Origin: Glycine soja
Lineage: Eukaryota; Streptophyta; Magnoliopsida; Fabales; Fabaceae
Length of the DNA: 64,000 nt
Direction: 5' to 3'
Assembly: GCF_004193775.1 (NCBI RefSeq)
Contig: NC_041004.1
Location: forward strand, 30,590,411 to 30,654,410
Translations under genes and position numbers: made by a program
Shown: piece after piece, positions 1 to 12,405 of the stretch
How the letters are laid out: each line of letters starts with the position of its first letter
Numbering within the stretch: the first letter of the stretch is position 1
The notes under the pieces: generated by a model
Databases searched by the model: none
Seen by the model: only the letters and a program-made list of their open reading frames with translations
What the model was told of the DNA's origin: nothing

Positions 1-692
1 CAGAAGGCTTGTGTCTATGAACGTAATTTTCTTATTCTTTACCTTTATTTTTTCTGTTTTGTTGCAGGAGAACTCCACTTCCTATTTATTTGGTTTTTTT
101 GAATTTGTTAATTGTAGGTGTTTAGCACCACTTACTGGAAGATATAATCTACTGTATATTTTGCATAATGATCTTTCATCTCTCTTGGAATCCTTTGGAC
201 TACAAACATTATTTTAATTTTGTCCTCATCTTTCTTTTAGTTTTTCTAAGACAACTTTTTGTTTTTTTAGTTAACCTATCATGCATTATTGGAGGGTTGG
301 ATTGTTTATTTATTATTTATATATTGTGGTGTTTCAATTTGGTTGGAATTGGAAAGGTTAAGATGGTTTTGATGATATATATTTCAGGTAAGTTCGAGCA
401 CCAATACTATGATGTGCTGCCTTACATGTTTTTCCTCCATAATGGGCTGCTTCCACTCTAAGTCAGCGAGGAAGTTTCCAGCACAGGAGAATATTGTTTT
501 ACCTATTGTATTGAACTCACGACTACTGATTTTAGGAAAATAGAACAATATTGTTGATTTATTTCATGCTTTTTATGCAGAAACTCTATCATTATGTTTC
601 ATTGGTTCAGTTTAATAAATTTATGCTCTAGACTACTTTTTTAATTTCTACTCAATTTAGGATTCAAATCTTACAAACTTCGTGTATTTCAG
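1..692. other. Non-coding stretch at window start
   Basis: T-rich DNA with short open frames but no recognisable domain. It lies directly upstream of the aminopeptidase-like exon relic, so it is probably intron or degraded upstream sequence of that relic. I could not match any part of it to an upstream aminopeptidase exon. Confidence 0.4.
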
Positions 693-1852
693 GGCATGGA
701 TCTATATTTTAAGATACATGATGGCCAAGCTGTGACATATGAAGATTTTTTTGTTGCCATGCGAGATGCCAATGATGCAGATCTTGCAACTTTCTTGCTA
801 TGGTTTGTATTTTTGCCTTCTAATTCCTTGCATTTTTTTTTTACTCATTTTGTATTAACTTATCAACTACTATGCAAGTATTCTCAAGCTAGGACCACTA
901 TTGTCAAAGTAAATGCTTCTTATAATCCAAAAGCACATACTTTTTCTTTAAAATTTAGGTATACAATTATCAACTTTCATTTCTCCTTTTGGAAATTTTT
1001 TTGTTGTCTTTAATATGTTTGATGGGGCATTTTTTGCCGTCAAGAGATACCGTCAACTCCAAGACAATTAGTTAAGGAACCCACATTCATTCATGTTGCA
1101 GTTGGTTTGCTTGATTCCATTGGCAAGAACATTCCTCTTTCAACTGTTTATTATTCTATGAGACTCTACCATATGTTAGAAGTAATGATCAATCAATCTG
1201 CACTACAGTCCTTAGAGTGACCAAGGTTGTTTACAACTTCTCTTTGATATGCATTTCTATCTCATATTTTTATTTTATCTCTTTAAGTTAATTATACCTG
1301 GCAGGTTTTTTACATATATTCTATAGCAAGTGGAAAATGTATGATTGTAATTCCCACCCTTCTTCATGTTCCTCTTCTTCGAGGGGAATGAAGTAGCATT
1401 TTACTGTGAATTCTCTGATCATTTAAATCATGCACTTCTTTAGGGTTGGGATATGCATTATTCCTAATCACATGAAACACAGATAAATCATGCATTATTC
1501 CACCCTTCATCAAGAAGTAGTTGCAAGTGAACTGAGATCAGAGTTCCTCAGGACAATGTGGCATGTTGTCTGATGAAGCTGTCTAAGATTATTAAATATC
1601 TTCTTCATTGTATGAATCTCCTCAATGTTCACATTTTTTCTAGTGAAAAATAATAGGAGCTCAGAAGAATGTTGCTCTTGGGTATATACATCTTTGTTGC
1701 ATACTAAGATACATTATACATGGTGGTAGCAAGCTCATGTTTTTTTTTTAATTTATAGCTTACCTTGGATGCCTTCATGAACAAGAATTCAACAATCTTG
1801 TGCTGCATGAGTATAGAACTGCTACAATATGACCGAGGAGTTTGCTGTTGGT
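693..1852 (+). pseudogene. M1-type (puromycin-sensitive-like) aminopeptidase gene fragment
   Basis: Exon-like blocks match the C-terminal half of plant M1 aminopeptidases in the right order. Block 693-803 or 806 encodes [12 protein letters not shown] and [14 protein letters not shown]. Block 879-958 encodes [17 protein letters not shown]. Block 1040-1225 encodes [15 protein letters not shown] and, after a frameshift near 1158-1161, TTVLRVTK. Weaker traces follow: ASELRSEFLRT (about 1520-1555), a KNVALG piece (about 1668-1686) and HEQEFNNLVLHEYRTAT (1757-1825), the last ending in another frameshift. The expected acceptor AG before 1040 reads CG. The N-terminal catalytic domain with HExxH is absent. 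The functional family trims N-terminal residues from peptides using zinc, but this copy cannot encode that enzyme. Identification is by remembered family sequence. Confidence 0.8.
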
Positions 1853-4800
1853 AAATTTCCATCTCTATTACTTTGTTTTTGAAATTATTCTTTTGATGTT
1901 GAGCATGTCTCCATATCCATTCTTTTGATGGTGAGACTGGATATAATTGATGATATCATTTGATAACAATTTCCAGCCTACTTCCTTCTAATACCTACTC
2001 TAGCCTTGCTTAATCTTTTCTGTTTTGATCTGGTTGATGGCAATTAAATTTCTCATATTTGTCTCGCCTGTATGTGGACATTTGTTTCGTTTAATTTTAG
2101 AAGTTCCTACCTATGACTTTATACTTCCCCAGCCCAGCGCAATGTCTGACATTACTACATTACTGGTAATGATAATGTTTGGAAATTGTTAAGCAACCCA
2201 ACATTTGATTTGCGTAATTTAGTGTTATGTTAAATTGGTCCAATTACTTAGTTGTAATTTAATTTCAATTGATTTAAATCAAAGTTGATGAAAAATTATT
2301 CATGATGCGTTTAATTAAATTATTATATTCCTCTTAAAAAAACCAGTTGTGTTTCATTTTGGTCTTTTGTCTATCAATACAATCCTGACATATACGGCAA
2401 ATGATACAACACCAACAGCTCCAATCCAAAGTTTAGGGTTAGATAAATTTTAAATTTGGAGAACTAAAATAGAAAATAAATATTCTGCTTTGTAGAGAAT
2501 ACAGATTCAATAGTGAACATTCTCCATCATGTACCTAAGGGCTTGGAAGGAAGCTTTAGGAAAGCAATTAAGAAAAGGTTTAGGGGAAAATATACAATAG
2601 TACAAAAAGGAAAGGCCAGAACTAAAAGTGTTTTGGAGTACTATTTAAATATATAGCATTGTGAAATGTTAGTGATTTGCACACTTGATTTTTCTAGTGT
2701 GTGTGTGTAAATTTTCAGGGCTATATATTTAAATTTCCATCTAGTCAAATTCACCTCTTAAGATATGGCTTTTGATCTTATTGTTGAAGTGCATAGATTC
2801 ATAGAAGAAAATATAAGTGCATTTATTACTTTTTTACCGTTCTACAATTTTTTCAAAATCATATTCCTTGAACAAAGAAATTTATTTAGCTATGCATTTC
2901 ATGTTTGTTATGCCATCACCCAAAATATAAATTGTGCATTATATCACAAATTAATCGGGATATGTAAACATTTGCATACTTATCAATTTAACATGCCAAT
3001 GCTTTATAACTTGTGAGCCTCATATACTTTTGGATCAACTGCTCAGTGGAAAACAAAAAAATATCTTCGATCAGTTAGCTATTTGATAAAAGATATAACT
3101 AGGTTCAAGTGAAAAGGAAAGATGATACTGACCATTACATAGGATAGGATGGACTCTGTTTTGTAATCTCGATATGTTCTTTGCATACTGAATAAAAAGT
3201 AATATAAACTTCCTGGGCGTTGATTATCTCTCCAAATTCATGCACATCAATTTGGTTCTAATTATATATTGGTTTCAAAGGGAGCAAAACTTTAATGATA
3301 GGAAACTGTATGCACCTATAACTTGGTTAGGGGGAGTATAGGGCCAAAACCTAAATGAGTAAAAACTACTAGGATAAAATTTAAATATAATTTATTATTT
3401 ATTGTTTTTAGAAATATAATATAATTATACAGATAAATCCTTTTAAAAATGCACATAGACAATGAATGCGCGCACACATAACTTTTTAGTTACATCATTA
3501 AAAAAATCAAGACGACAACTAAAAAAATTTATAGCTATGAAATCCAATGAATAAAAATGAGTCACCATATCAGCATGATATTATGTAATTGTTATGCTAG
3601 CATATTCTATTACGTGGGACATTGGTTGATTAGAATGAAATAGAAAAAAAAATGGAGAGGAAAATATTTTTAAATTAAAAGAATATTAAATGTGAGATTC
3701 ACACAAGTTTTTTATAACTTTTTTTATTTGAATTCAATCAAATCATACATTAAATTGTATGATTGCAATTGGAATTTAGAGACTATAATTATAGAATTAA
3801 GTTATTAATTTAACAAAGACAAAATATTATCTAATCATCACGTGTAAGTTTTAATGTTATAAATGTCCCATTTCTACAACTGTGAGTATCATCATTTAGT
3901 TGATAGAGGTAGAGAAAGTTAGGTGAGGAAAAGATGGTGAATCTAAAAAGAAGAGAGTACACTATACACAAAAAACTCTTCCTTGCACATTCTGACATAT
4001 AACATTTTTTATATTTTTTTTATAATAAGAATAATCATATTATTTTATTTATTATTTATATAAAAAAAACACAAGGACATGGAGTTAAACTAGAAGAGAA
4101 GATTATCAAAGTTATAGTGTGACATTCTAGAAAAAGAACGTCCCAATTCCAATTTTGAAAGAATTTTGATTGAAGAGGGTGTTTTTATCTTTTTTTATGT
4201 ATAAAAATACACGGGTATTGAATGATACAAAAAAGGTCAAAAAATATTAATAATAATTTGTTTTTGTTAAATTTAAGAAAAATAAAATGAGTAGTGTATG
4301 AATAAATTTCTTACATGATTTATAGTTTTATAAAATAGTTTAAAACACACTATTTTTTGGTCAAAGCATTTTCATCTAACATTTCATGAAAAACTCATCA
4401 AGATTGTCTCCCATAAGACCTAATTCCACATCTCTTTCTTATTCTGTAATCTGCATAAACAATTCAAATTAAACAAGATGAAATATTACATAAAACTTTT
4501 ATTACAAAAGTGTTGCTATTATAATTTTGCAAATAAAAATTCTACTATTTAATACCTAAGTAGAGTTTATATCATCTGTGGAAAAAATAATATAAATTTA
4601 ATTTGATGAAGATATTTAAATTAAAATGTACTATTTTTTTTATCATATATATAACTTGATATATTAAAAATTTATTAAATGATGTTCAGTTGTGTACAAA
4701 AGAAACGAAAATTTAAAATAAAATTCATATTTAAACTGATTAAAAACATATTATCTTATTCAATATATTCTTGATCAAATAAATTAATTTATTTTATCTT

Positions 4801-5258
4801 TTCTTTAGTTTTATTTCTTAAATCAATTTTTATAATGAATGAGTGCACCCAAAAAAAGGTAAAATGAAAAACATAAATAATATATAACATTGGTCATGTT
4901 ATATAGATGTACTTAATAGAGTGATTATATGTAATTAAAAAACAAAGTGACTGTATACAAATATGAATATGAGATTTATGATTAAAAAAATAAAAAAAGC
5001 AGATAAAAATAATATTAATTTAGTAAATTTTTAAAAGAAATAATATATAATTATTACAAGATGGTTTAATAAAAAAGAAGATAAAATTTAATTATAATAT
5101 TAAATTTAATATTACTTAATTATTTTAACATTTATTGATGATAAAAAAATATTTAAAATTTTATATTATTGACTATATTTAAATTCAACATCAATTAATT
5201 TAAATCAGTTAATTAAATAAAATGTGTTAATTGTTATAAACTTCTTAACATCTTCTCA
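1853..5258. other. AT-rich intergenic DNA
   Basis: No gene recognised. Long A/T runs and short open frames only, for example 2765-3016, which has no domain and no convincing splice context. A GT run sits near 2696-2709. A phrase near 4381-4412 recurs in altered form near 6235-6265, hinting at a degraded repeat. Confidence 0.5.
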
Positions 5259-5486
5259 TGTGTGGCTAGGAAACATCCTCATGTCTCTACCCTTCTTGAC
5301 CAAAAAAGAGAAATCAGTGAACCCCATGATCTCAGGTGGAGATGTAAGCCTCAAAGATTCATAGATGCTGCTATGAACCTTTAGAAAGGGCTTTTTTCCA
5401 AAAAGGTCGTCTCCTTCCACATTTGATTCATATAGTCACTGTCCTCCAACATCATGACTCTGCTCCAACAAAACCATCCTGTGACA
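5259..5486 (-). pseudogene. Flavin-containing monooxygenase gene fragment
   Basis: The minus strand encodes about 75 residues typical of plant FMOs (FMO GS-OX type) just after the FAD-binding glycine motif. It reads HRMVLLEQSHDVGGQ, then a stop (TGA at 5436-5438, where the family has Trp), then VEGDDLFGKKPFLKVHSS, SIYESLRLTSPPEIMGFTDF and GRDMRMFPSHT, ending in a stop at 5256-5258. The N-terminal GxGxxG motif and the whole C-terminal two-thirds are missing. FMOs use NADPH and O2 to oxygenate N, S or C atoms of small metabolites; this relic cannot. No neighbouring piece of the same gene was found, so it is an isolated exon-sized remnant. Confidence 0.78.
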
Positions 5487-7660
5487 CACGTAGGATATAT
5501 CAAAAAATATATTTACCAAATTAGTAAGGTTACCAACATATTCTTTAATATAATTTGTCAATGTATTAATTTTATTAGCTTAAATATGTATGGTTCTCAA
5601 TAATAAAAAAATCAGCTCCCGTGTCTCTTCATAGTAAGACTCACTTATATATTTTCTAATAACATATAGGACATTAAAAAGAGCATATAAAAGAGAATTT
5701 TGGTAGAATTTCTCGTCAAATATCAAAGCAATTGATAAAAGTTTAAGTTCTAGTCCTTATTAGTGTTTACTGCCTTACTTTTCTCTTTTTATCTCTCTTT
5801 TCCTTTGGTGTGACAGAGCTCTATGGTCTGCACACTGCATGCATATAATGGGTACCCCATATGTTGGTCTTTCGTTCATAGAACCTAACAAATAGGATAA
5901 GACGATTTAGCTGATAAATATGAGTTAAATAATGTATGTTATAAACTACATAATATCTAAGTTAGTAAATTTTATTCTTATGATAATAAACAATATTTTT
6001 TAAAAAAAGAAATATAAGTGAATTTTATATAAGAAAATAATATCATTTTGATATTTGGTCTATACCAAAAACGATCTATATACACCAATTATACTATCGT
6101 TCATTTCACCTTTTGAACTATTTTTAAGTATTAGGCTCAATCTCTCAATGTCACAAAGTCATATGTTACAAAACTTATTGATAATAAAAATTGTTTTCAA
6201 AAAGCTTGATACACTATATTGATATGACTCAACCATTCATGAAAAACTCATCCAAATGGTCTCCTATTGATTGACATAACTCAACATTTCATGCAAAATA
6301 GACAACATTATTTTATTAAATATATTATATATTTCAATCATATTAATTTTTGTTCTCATTAAATAAGTTCTACAATTATACTATGTAAGTATATAATAAT
6401 TATTGTGGTTATTAACAGTCATCTTTTCTCTTCTATACTTGTTTATCATAACCAGGGAGTGAGATGAACACAACAAGAACAAGAAATAACATATAATCTC
6501 GTGGTATTTCATTGTCGTGCTTATCTTAACCATCATTTGTACATTTTTGTTAAAAAATAATTGTATAAACATAAGATTAACTACTTTTTTTGTTTAATTT
6601 TGTTTTATAAATTTCAAAAAATACTTTGATTTGTTCTCATGTTTTTATTAAATCATTTATCATATGACATTGTCAAACAGATGCTCTAAATTAGTCTTGC
6701 AATTATTTTTCAATATAGTTATCATGAATGCATTTCAATATGTTAGTAGTTTTAGATTTTTACTTCATAATTTAATCTTTTATAAATAATATACTAATAA
6801 CATATTCAACAACAATAACCTCAATAAAATTAAACATGTATTTCATTGTTTATAAAAATTCCAAACATGAATAACAATGAATATCATCGAAGTTAAATAG
6901 AAAGTTTTATTTTATAAATATATTATATATTTCAATCATATTAATTTATTTGGATTCTCATTTAATAAATTCTACAAAATTATAATTAAATATATATAAT
7001 TATACTATATATTTCATTTCACAGCTTATCCGTGAGTCCGCACGTGTCTGTTTCTCGGATTTTTGAGAGAGAAGATGTGAGACTCACTTGGTTTTGAAAG
7101 CTGCTGTGGAATGTTGCATTGTTTATGGAGATACAGCAAAAAAAAAAAAAAAAAATGATTATAGATGTAAAGCTTTCTTGAATCACAAAGTTTGCAGGCA
7201 TGAAAACTATCTTTAAGTTTCCTAGTTAATTATGCTTTGTTTTGATTATTTTTATAATTTAAGTACAAAGTAATTGTAACATATGTCAATTTTTGTAAAT
7301 AGATAATTTTTACTGTGATCAGAATTTTCCTACAAATAATATTTTTAAATTTAAATACTTTATTAATTGATAGTTTCTCGTATAATATTTGTTTTATTTT
7401 GCTTGACTTTTATATATATTGATCATAAACTTTTTAACTTTATTTATTTTTGTTCTCATTTAATTAATTTTCAATTAAATACATGATAATATTATCTAAA
7501 TTATAACTATATATTTATAACTATATTATAAATATAATTTTCCAGCTTACTCACGCGGATACTTAACTAGTTTTTTTTTTTTTAAATACTTACCGAAGGT
7601 CCAAAATCTAGTTTACACAAAACATGAAAGATCAGATTATATAGATTGATTACAGAATGA
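5487..7660. other. AT-rich intergenic DNA with related modules
   Basis: No gene recognised. Three similar AT-rich modules occur near 6300-6400, 6900-7050 and 7370-7570. They share an 'ATATATTTCAATCATATTAAT' type core or a 'TTTTGTTCTCATT' phrase, and the last two end in short GC-rich tails (around 7021-7050 and 7545-7565), as small non-autonomous transposons often do. Poly-A (7138-7155) and poly-T (7571-7583) runs flank them. The frame at 7019-7201 (-) reads through the homopolymer and is not a gene. Confidence 0.4.
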
Positions 7661-9119
7661 GGAAATAGTTACATCCTATGTTAGTGTTACTCTTCCGTCA
7701 AACACCACATAATCCTTTCCTGCATTTCACGGTTTTTCTTCAACACTCTCAGTCTCGTTTTCTTCATCTTTTTCTTCTTTGTTCCACTGGAAAAAGAAGT
7801 ACCTTACTTGTGAAGTGGGATTTAGAGCTTAATCTGAAGTTGGGTTTTGCTTCCCTTGTCCAAATTCCATGGCTTTAATCTTCTTTACTTGTTTTCCCTT
7901 ACTCGATTTCACATGGGTATTTTTTTTACGATGGCTACTGACGATTCAATTTTTTTTCTGATTCATGAGTCCTCTTTCCCGCACCGTTAAGATTTGATTA
8001 AATGTTTTCGTTTTAGTACACCAACTGTTCGATGAAATGTTGCACCGAATTCAACTTAAATTGTATCTCTACTTCAACTATAGCATGCGTGTCACTGCTT
8101 CTTTTAACTTTTCTGTGATTCTTTAGAAAATTGAATAAATACGCAGAAACCGCAACTTTATTAACTGGTTATGTAGTATTGTATGTTGTAGATCAAAATT
8201 GAGTTCAAGCTTCCCCTATTTCTCTGTGCAGCATTTCAACCCCGTTCTGGAGCTGATAGTGAAGTTGCAGGAAGCTCTATACAAAATTCAGAGCATTGGT
8301 CAGAGGCTTATACATACCACCAAGTAAGAGGAACTGTTTCAAGATATATTTTTCTGTTTATCAAACAGATTTGATTATATAATTTAAGATGTTCAAATCA
8401 TTAAATCACCCACAATAATGGGAAAAAACTGTTGGTTAAAAAGTACCCTGAACTTGCTAGGTATTTATTAGGGTATAGTAAGTCACCTTTCCTAGATGTT
8501 CATTAATTATAGTATAATATGGCTCTGAGTTGATGGGTTGCCCTTTTTATATTTTTTTTTATAAATAAATTTACCTTTTGTCCTGGGGAAATTTTCCCTG
8601 CATTAGATTATAAGATAGTTTAATAGTAAAGCTAATACCTAATGTAACAAGTAACAGCTGAATTTTTTTATTAGTTGAATCTTTTTCTTCTACTCCTTTC
8701 TTAGTTTAACTTCTTAGTTCTGGGAAATGATACTAATTTCATAGAATAGAAAGCCGATGGTTTTTCTATTTTGTTGGGGGTGGGAATTTAAACTTTTGAT
8801 TAATTTAGTTCCTGTTTGTTGTATGTATGTGCCTGTGAAATTTTACCTGTTTTCATAGGTGCAAGAAAATGAGTATTCTTGCAAAACAGACAAGGAATTG
8901 TGCTTGTGCACCTCTATATTTTCTGGTTACATAGGCCAGATTCAGGAAAATTGACTTACTATAACAATTTGACTGGTGCAAATTGCAAAATGATAAGAGA
9001 CGGGAATTGAAGTCCATTTTGGTGGTCAGTTAATGTAGTTTTTCAAATTATTGAATAAAGTAATGGATGACATTTTCATATAAAACATCCTGTCTTCCAT
9101 TTTCTATACTGAACTCACA

Positions 9120-9660
9120 CCATTGACATAACCACATCCACATCCTGCCTTTCATCATCCATGCATTGCCACTTTCCCCCTCTTCTGTTCATCCACAGTA
9201 TCTGTAATCTCACTCCAAATACATATCTTTATTTATAGTCTTTATGCATCAACTGCACACTGAAATGATACTAAATAGAAATCTGAAAATGGTTATTGTC
9301 TTATCTCTTTCTATAAACAAATCAACTCCCAGTGTGTGGAGGAATAGTAACCATACAATATGATGAACTCAACCTATAACAGAAGAATAATTGAATCTAA
9401 GGGATAGGTGAATTTAAGAGAGAGAGAGAGAAATCAGAATCAAGAGACCCTTCACCTATTCCCTCTCTTATACACTTCACCTCACACAAAATCCTAGAGT
9501 TAGTTACTCTCACCCTTTGGCTCTTCCTCACTCCTTTAATTTCCATGTTACCAATAGAACCCTTTCCTAGCTGTCCATTTTCCCCAATTTCTGCTGACTC
9601 ATCATTGTGTGGGTCCTTTCCAATAATTGGCATCCTTACATACACTCAGTGGAAAAAGCT
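9120..9660. other. Intron segment with moderate complexity
   Basis: Part of the inferred last intron of the uL18-like gene. It is less AT-rich than its surroundings and holds an 82-codon minus-strand frame (9397-9645) without recognisable domain. It could be a small insertion carrying captured sequence, but no inverted ends or target duplication were seen. Confidence 0.25.
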
Positions 9661-10023
9661 ATGTTGTTATATGCATCAACTGCACATTACGTGTCAATGA
9701 CGGACAGCATGTTATCTTGAACCTAATTGAGTAATTACACTAGTATAATTGCTTCTGTTAATACCTGTATCCTGAAATAAGATTTTATTCAGATTTGAAT
9801 GGTGCATCTGTCTTTTAACCATAAGAATTGGTTCATGTTAATAAATAATTTGATTCCTTTCATTAGATTAAAATGAAACAGACCAAGGAATCATGAATTA
9901 AAAAGATAAAAAAAATAAAAAGCAATATGTTCTCATAAAATACTTGAATGTATTTCTCCTTTTCTTATGTTTGGTGTCGCTTAGTCTTTATTTATTTCCA
10001 TCCTTCTGTTAGATAATTGAAGA

Positions 10024-10410
10024 ATGCCGGTTATGAAGCGATATGTGCTGAGATTGTTCATATCATTAAAGTACATTACTGCAAACGTTGTAGATAGAAA
10101 CAATGGTCGGATTGTAGTATCATCATCCACTGCAGAACACACCATTAAAGAGTCACTTGAGTGTGGCAGATCCTGCAATGCAAAAGCAGCAGCTGTTGTT
10201 GGAGAGGTATTGGCCAGGCGGCTGAAAGTTGAGGGGCTTAATGAAGGAGAAGGAAGAGGGATTCATGCAAACATAACTAAAGAAGTTGGGAAGAAAGGAT
10301 TTAAGAACCAAACCAAGGTTTGGGCTGTTGTGAATGCTCTTAAGAATAATGGAGTTAAACTCATTCTTGATGATGATGATGATGACAAAAATTGTTTGCC
10401 TAATTCATAA
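10024..10410 (+). CDS. Ribosomal L18p/L5e (uL18-like) family protein
   Basis: The 128-codon frame encodes a small basic protein with a uL18-type fold. It starts MPVMKRYVLRLFISLKYITA, continues through NVVDRNNGRIVVSSSTAEHT, AAAVVGEVLARRLKVEGL and GIHANITKEVGKKGF, and ends VWAVVNALKNNGVKLILDD with a run of six Asp from GAT repeats. It resembles, from memory, the plant family annotated 'ribosomal L18p/L5e family protein' (Arabidopsis At1g08845-like). Members are thought to act as 5S-rRNA-binding uL18 relatives, possibly in organelles, but the compartment cannot be read here because no clear transit peptide is visible. The start is chosen because an in-frame stop precedes this ATG and the N-terminus matches the family. 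A stop (TAA) at 10408-10410 ends it. No break is seen, so it is probably functional. Confidence 0.82.
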   Translation: MPVMKRYVLRLFISLKYITANVVDRNNGRIVVSSSTAEHTIKESLECGRSCNAKAAAVVGEVLARRLKVEGLNEGEGRGIHANITKEVGKKGFKNQTKVWAVVNALKNNGVKLILDDDDDDKNCLPNS

Positions 10411-10450
10411 GACCAGAATGGAGTGAGTGTTATGCTAATAACATCTATGG

Positions 10451-10456
10451 AATAAA
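10451..10456 (+). promoter_or_regulatory. Possible polyadenylation signal of the uL18-like gene
   Basis: An AATAAA lies about 40 bp after the stop codon. In AT-rich plant DNA such hexamers are common, so this is only positional support. Confidence 0.3.
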
Positions 10457-12405
10457 AAAATACATGGAAGTATTATTTAGTCTCATTTATTAGAAGCATG
10501 AGTCAGAATGCAATTGAAGTCTTCAGTTTAGTTATTGAGAAATGCTAACAACACACTCTTTGTCGCACATTTTTAAGTACTCTATTGGCTGGAATTTATC
10601 AGAAAATACAAAATTGGGCAGGTCTCACCTTATATAATGAGCCTCATTCGTGATTTTGCAATTTCTAATAAATTTTATTTTTAATTAATAGTAGAGAGTA
10701 TGTTAAAAGGATGTTTTAAAAAGTGTGTTGTACTCCTCTTTACTTATTTTTTTTATTCATTTATGATAGTAAATCAGATTAACTGATTGGTTATATACCA
10801 GATGCTATCGTTTTAGGGTACAAACTGCTGAAATCTGTAATTTGGACTACCATTTCTTGCATTTGACATCTACTTGGTTATTTTGATTACTTTCCATAGC
10901 TGCCATCGAACTCACTGAAAATTTATATTCAAACACCAAATGACATTCTGTGACTTTAAGTATACACATGGACCTTTCCTTCAGCAAAAGTGGATCCTAT
11001 CATCCTAAGTTTCAATAAATAGATAGGGGAGAGAACAGCCAAGTCTACAGTGAGTGTGGACTTACACTAACAAGCTGTGCCTGTAGGAGTCCTTCGGGAA
11101 AACCTGTTAGCATTATATACTCCTGAGTGATTTTTCCTGCAGTATGCAACACCTGTGAAGATGGAATATATTTGAAATATGTTCTTAAATGACTAATAGG
11201 GATTCTAGTCATGATATTTGGAGACATTGAGTTTGAGTTTAATAGCTATATTATTTTCCTTTCACATCCTGATTTTGATGATGGTGGAATTTTTTGTGAC
11301 AATTGTGGTGTTCTAATACATGATCAACATTTAGTTTTATTATTTTTGGATTGACCAATATTATTAAATCGAGATAAAATTGGAATTCATTAAATTGGTT
11401 GGAGGTACTTTTAATTTTGTATGGAATCACTTTCAGTGATAGGAAGTAGTGAAAGGTTGATTGAGCGATGTGGCAGCCATTTTGTATGGGAAAAATGGTA
11501 ATGGTTGGAGGCACTCTCAATTTACAAGTGCATGTTTAATTTATAGTTGAAATTGTTACATGTTTTTCAATACAAATTTAACGGATAAAAATAAAATGAA
11601 AACCAAAGCAAGGGTTCTGATTATTTTGCAAAAGTACTGCCTCAAAAGTCATTTTTCATGTGATTTTCCAACATGTTTCAAAGTTTTTGTAAAATTGACC
11701 TCATACACATTTCATGAGTTGTATTTACATATGGTTCTCTTATTGGTATTTATGTGTGTAATTTTTTTTAAAGATTAAATAAGTTTTTGATTCGTGTAAA
11801 ATAAGTTTTTTTTTTTAAAAAAATTAGTCCTTTAATTTTTTTTAATCCTTTAAAGATTTAAAAATTGACTATAAGAAAATAAAATTGACCATCCAATTTG
11901 AGAGACTAAAAACATAATTAAGTCTTAAATTAATCATTCATATTTTTATCATAATTTTAATTATTTTATTTTAAATTATATTTTTAGATTTATTTGAATT
12001 AAGAAAATAATTGTGTTTTGTATAAAACACTTCCTAGATTTGAAATATCATTAGGCAAATTCAATATATCTTAGTTGAGAGTCATAGACTAATTTTTAAG
12101 GTTTTCACTTCTAATATCTATTTAAGATACTAAAATACTCTTTTTCAAGACTTTTTTATAACTTGTTAAAATTTATTGAAAATAATCATTTTTTTAGGTT
12201 TTGTTTCTCATTTAATGATTCTCTCCTTATTTATATTAAATGAGAAGCAAAATCTATTAAAATTGATCATTTTTAATAAAATTTAATCAATCATAAAGAG
12301 TCTTTGAAAGAGACTATTAGAGAAAGTGTCATGAACATTTCTCTTCTAAAAAATAATATATTCTATATATTCATATCTGAAATTGAAGCTTTCATCTAAG
12401 TTTTA
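10457..12405. other. AT-rich intergenic DNA
   Basis: No gene recognised. Around 11770-11960 a degraded element-like stretch shows 'TTAGTCC' and 'GAGACTAAAAA' phrases in opposite orientation, as in small foldback repeats. The frames at 11045-11227, 11251-11520 and 11560-11778 have no domain. Confidence 0.4.

Larger units (their letters stand above)
7680..10410 (+). other. Probable transcript span of the uL18-like gene, with 5' UTR exon(s)
   Basis: Upstream of the coding exon, 8232-8323 looks like an exon: a pyrimidine-rich tract and CAG precede it and a GTAAGAG donor follows. The coding exon is preceded by an acceptor TAG at 10010-10012. Joined to 10013, the 8232-8323 block meets a stop (TGA at 10019-10021) in frame with the downstream ATG, so it would be 5' UTR. 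A further exon with a CT-rich leader is plausible around 7700-7915. The last intron would be about 1.7 kb. Transcript start and exon 1 borders are inference. Confidence 0.45.

Noticed and set aside
7678..7878. 66-codon frame as a separate small protein
   Set aside because: It sits in the CT-rich probable leader of the uL18-like gene and has no recognisable domain.
9397..9645. 82-codon minus-strand frame as a gene
   Set aside because: No domain or splice support, and it lies in the inferred intron of the uL18-like gene.
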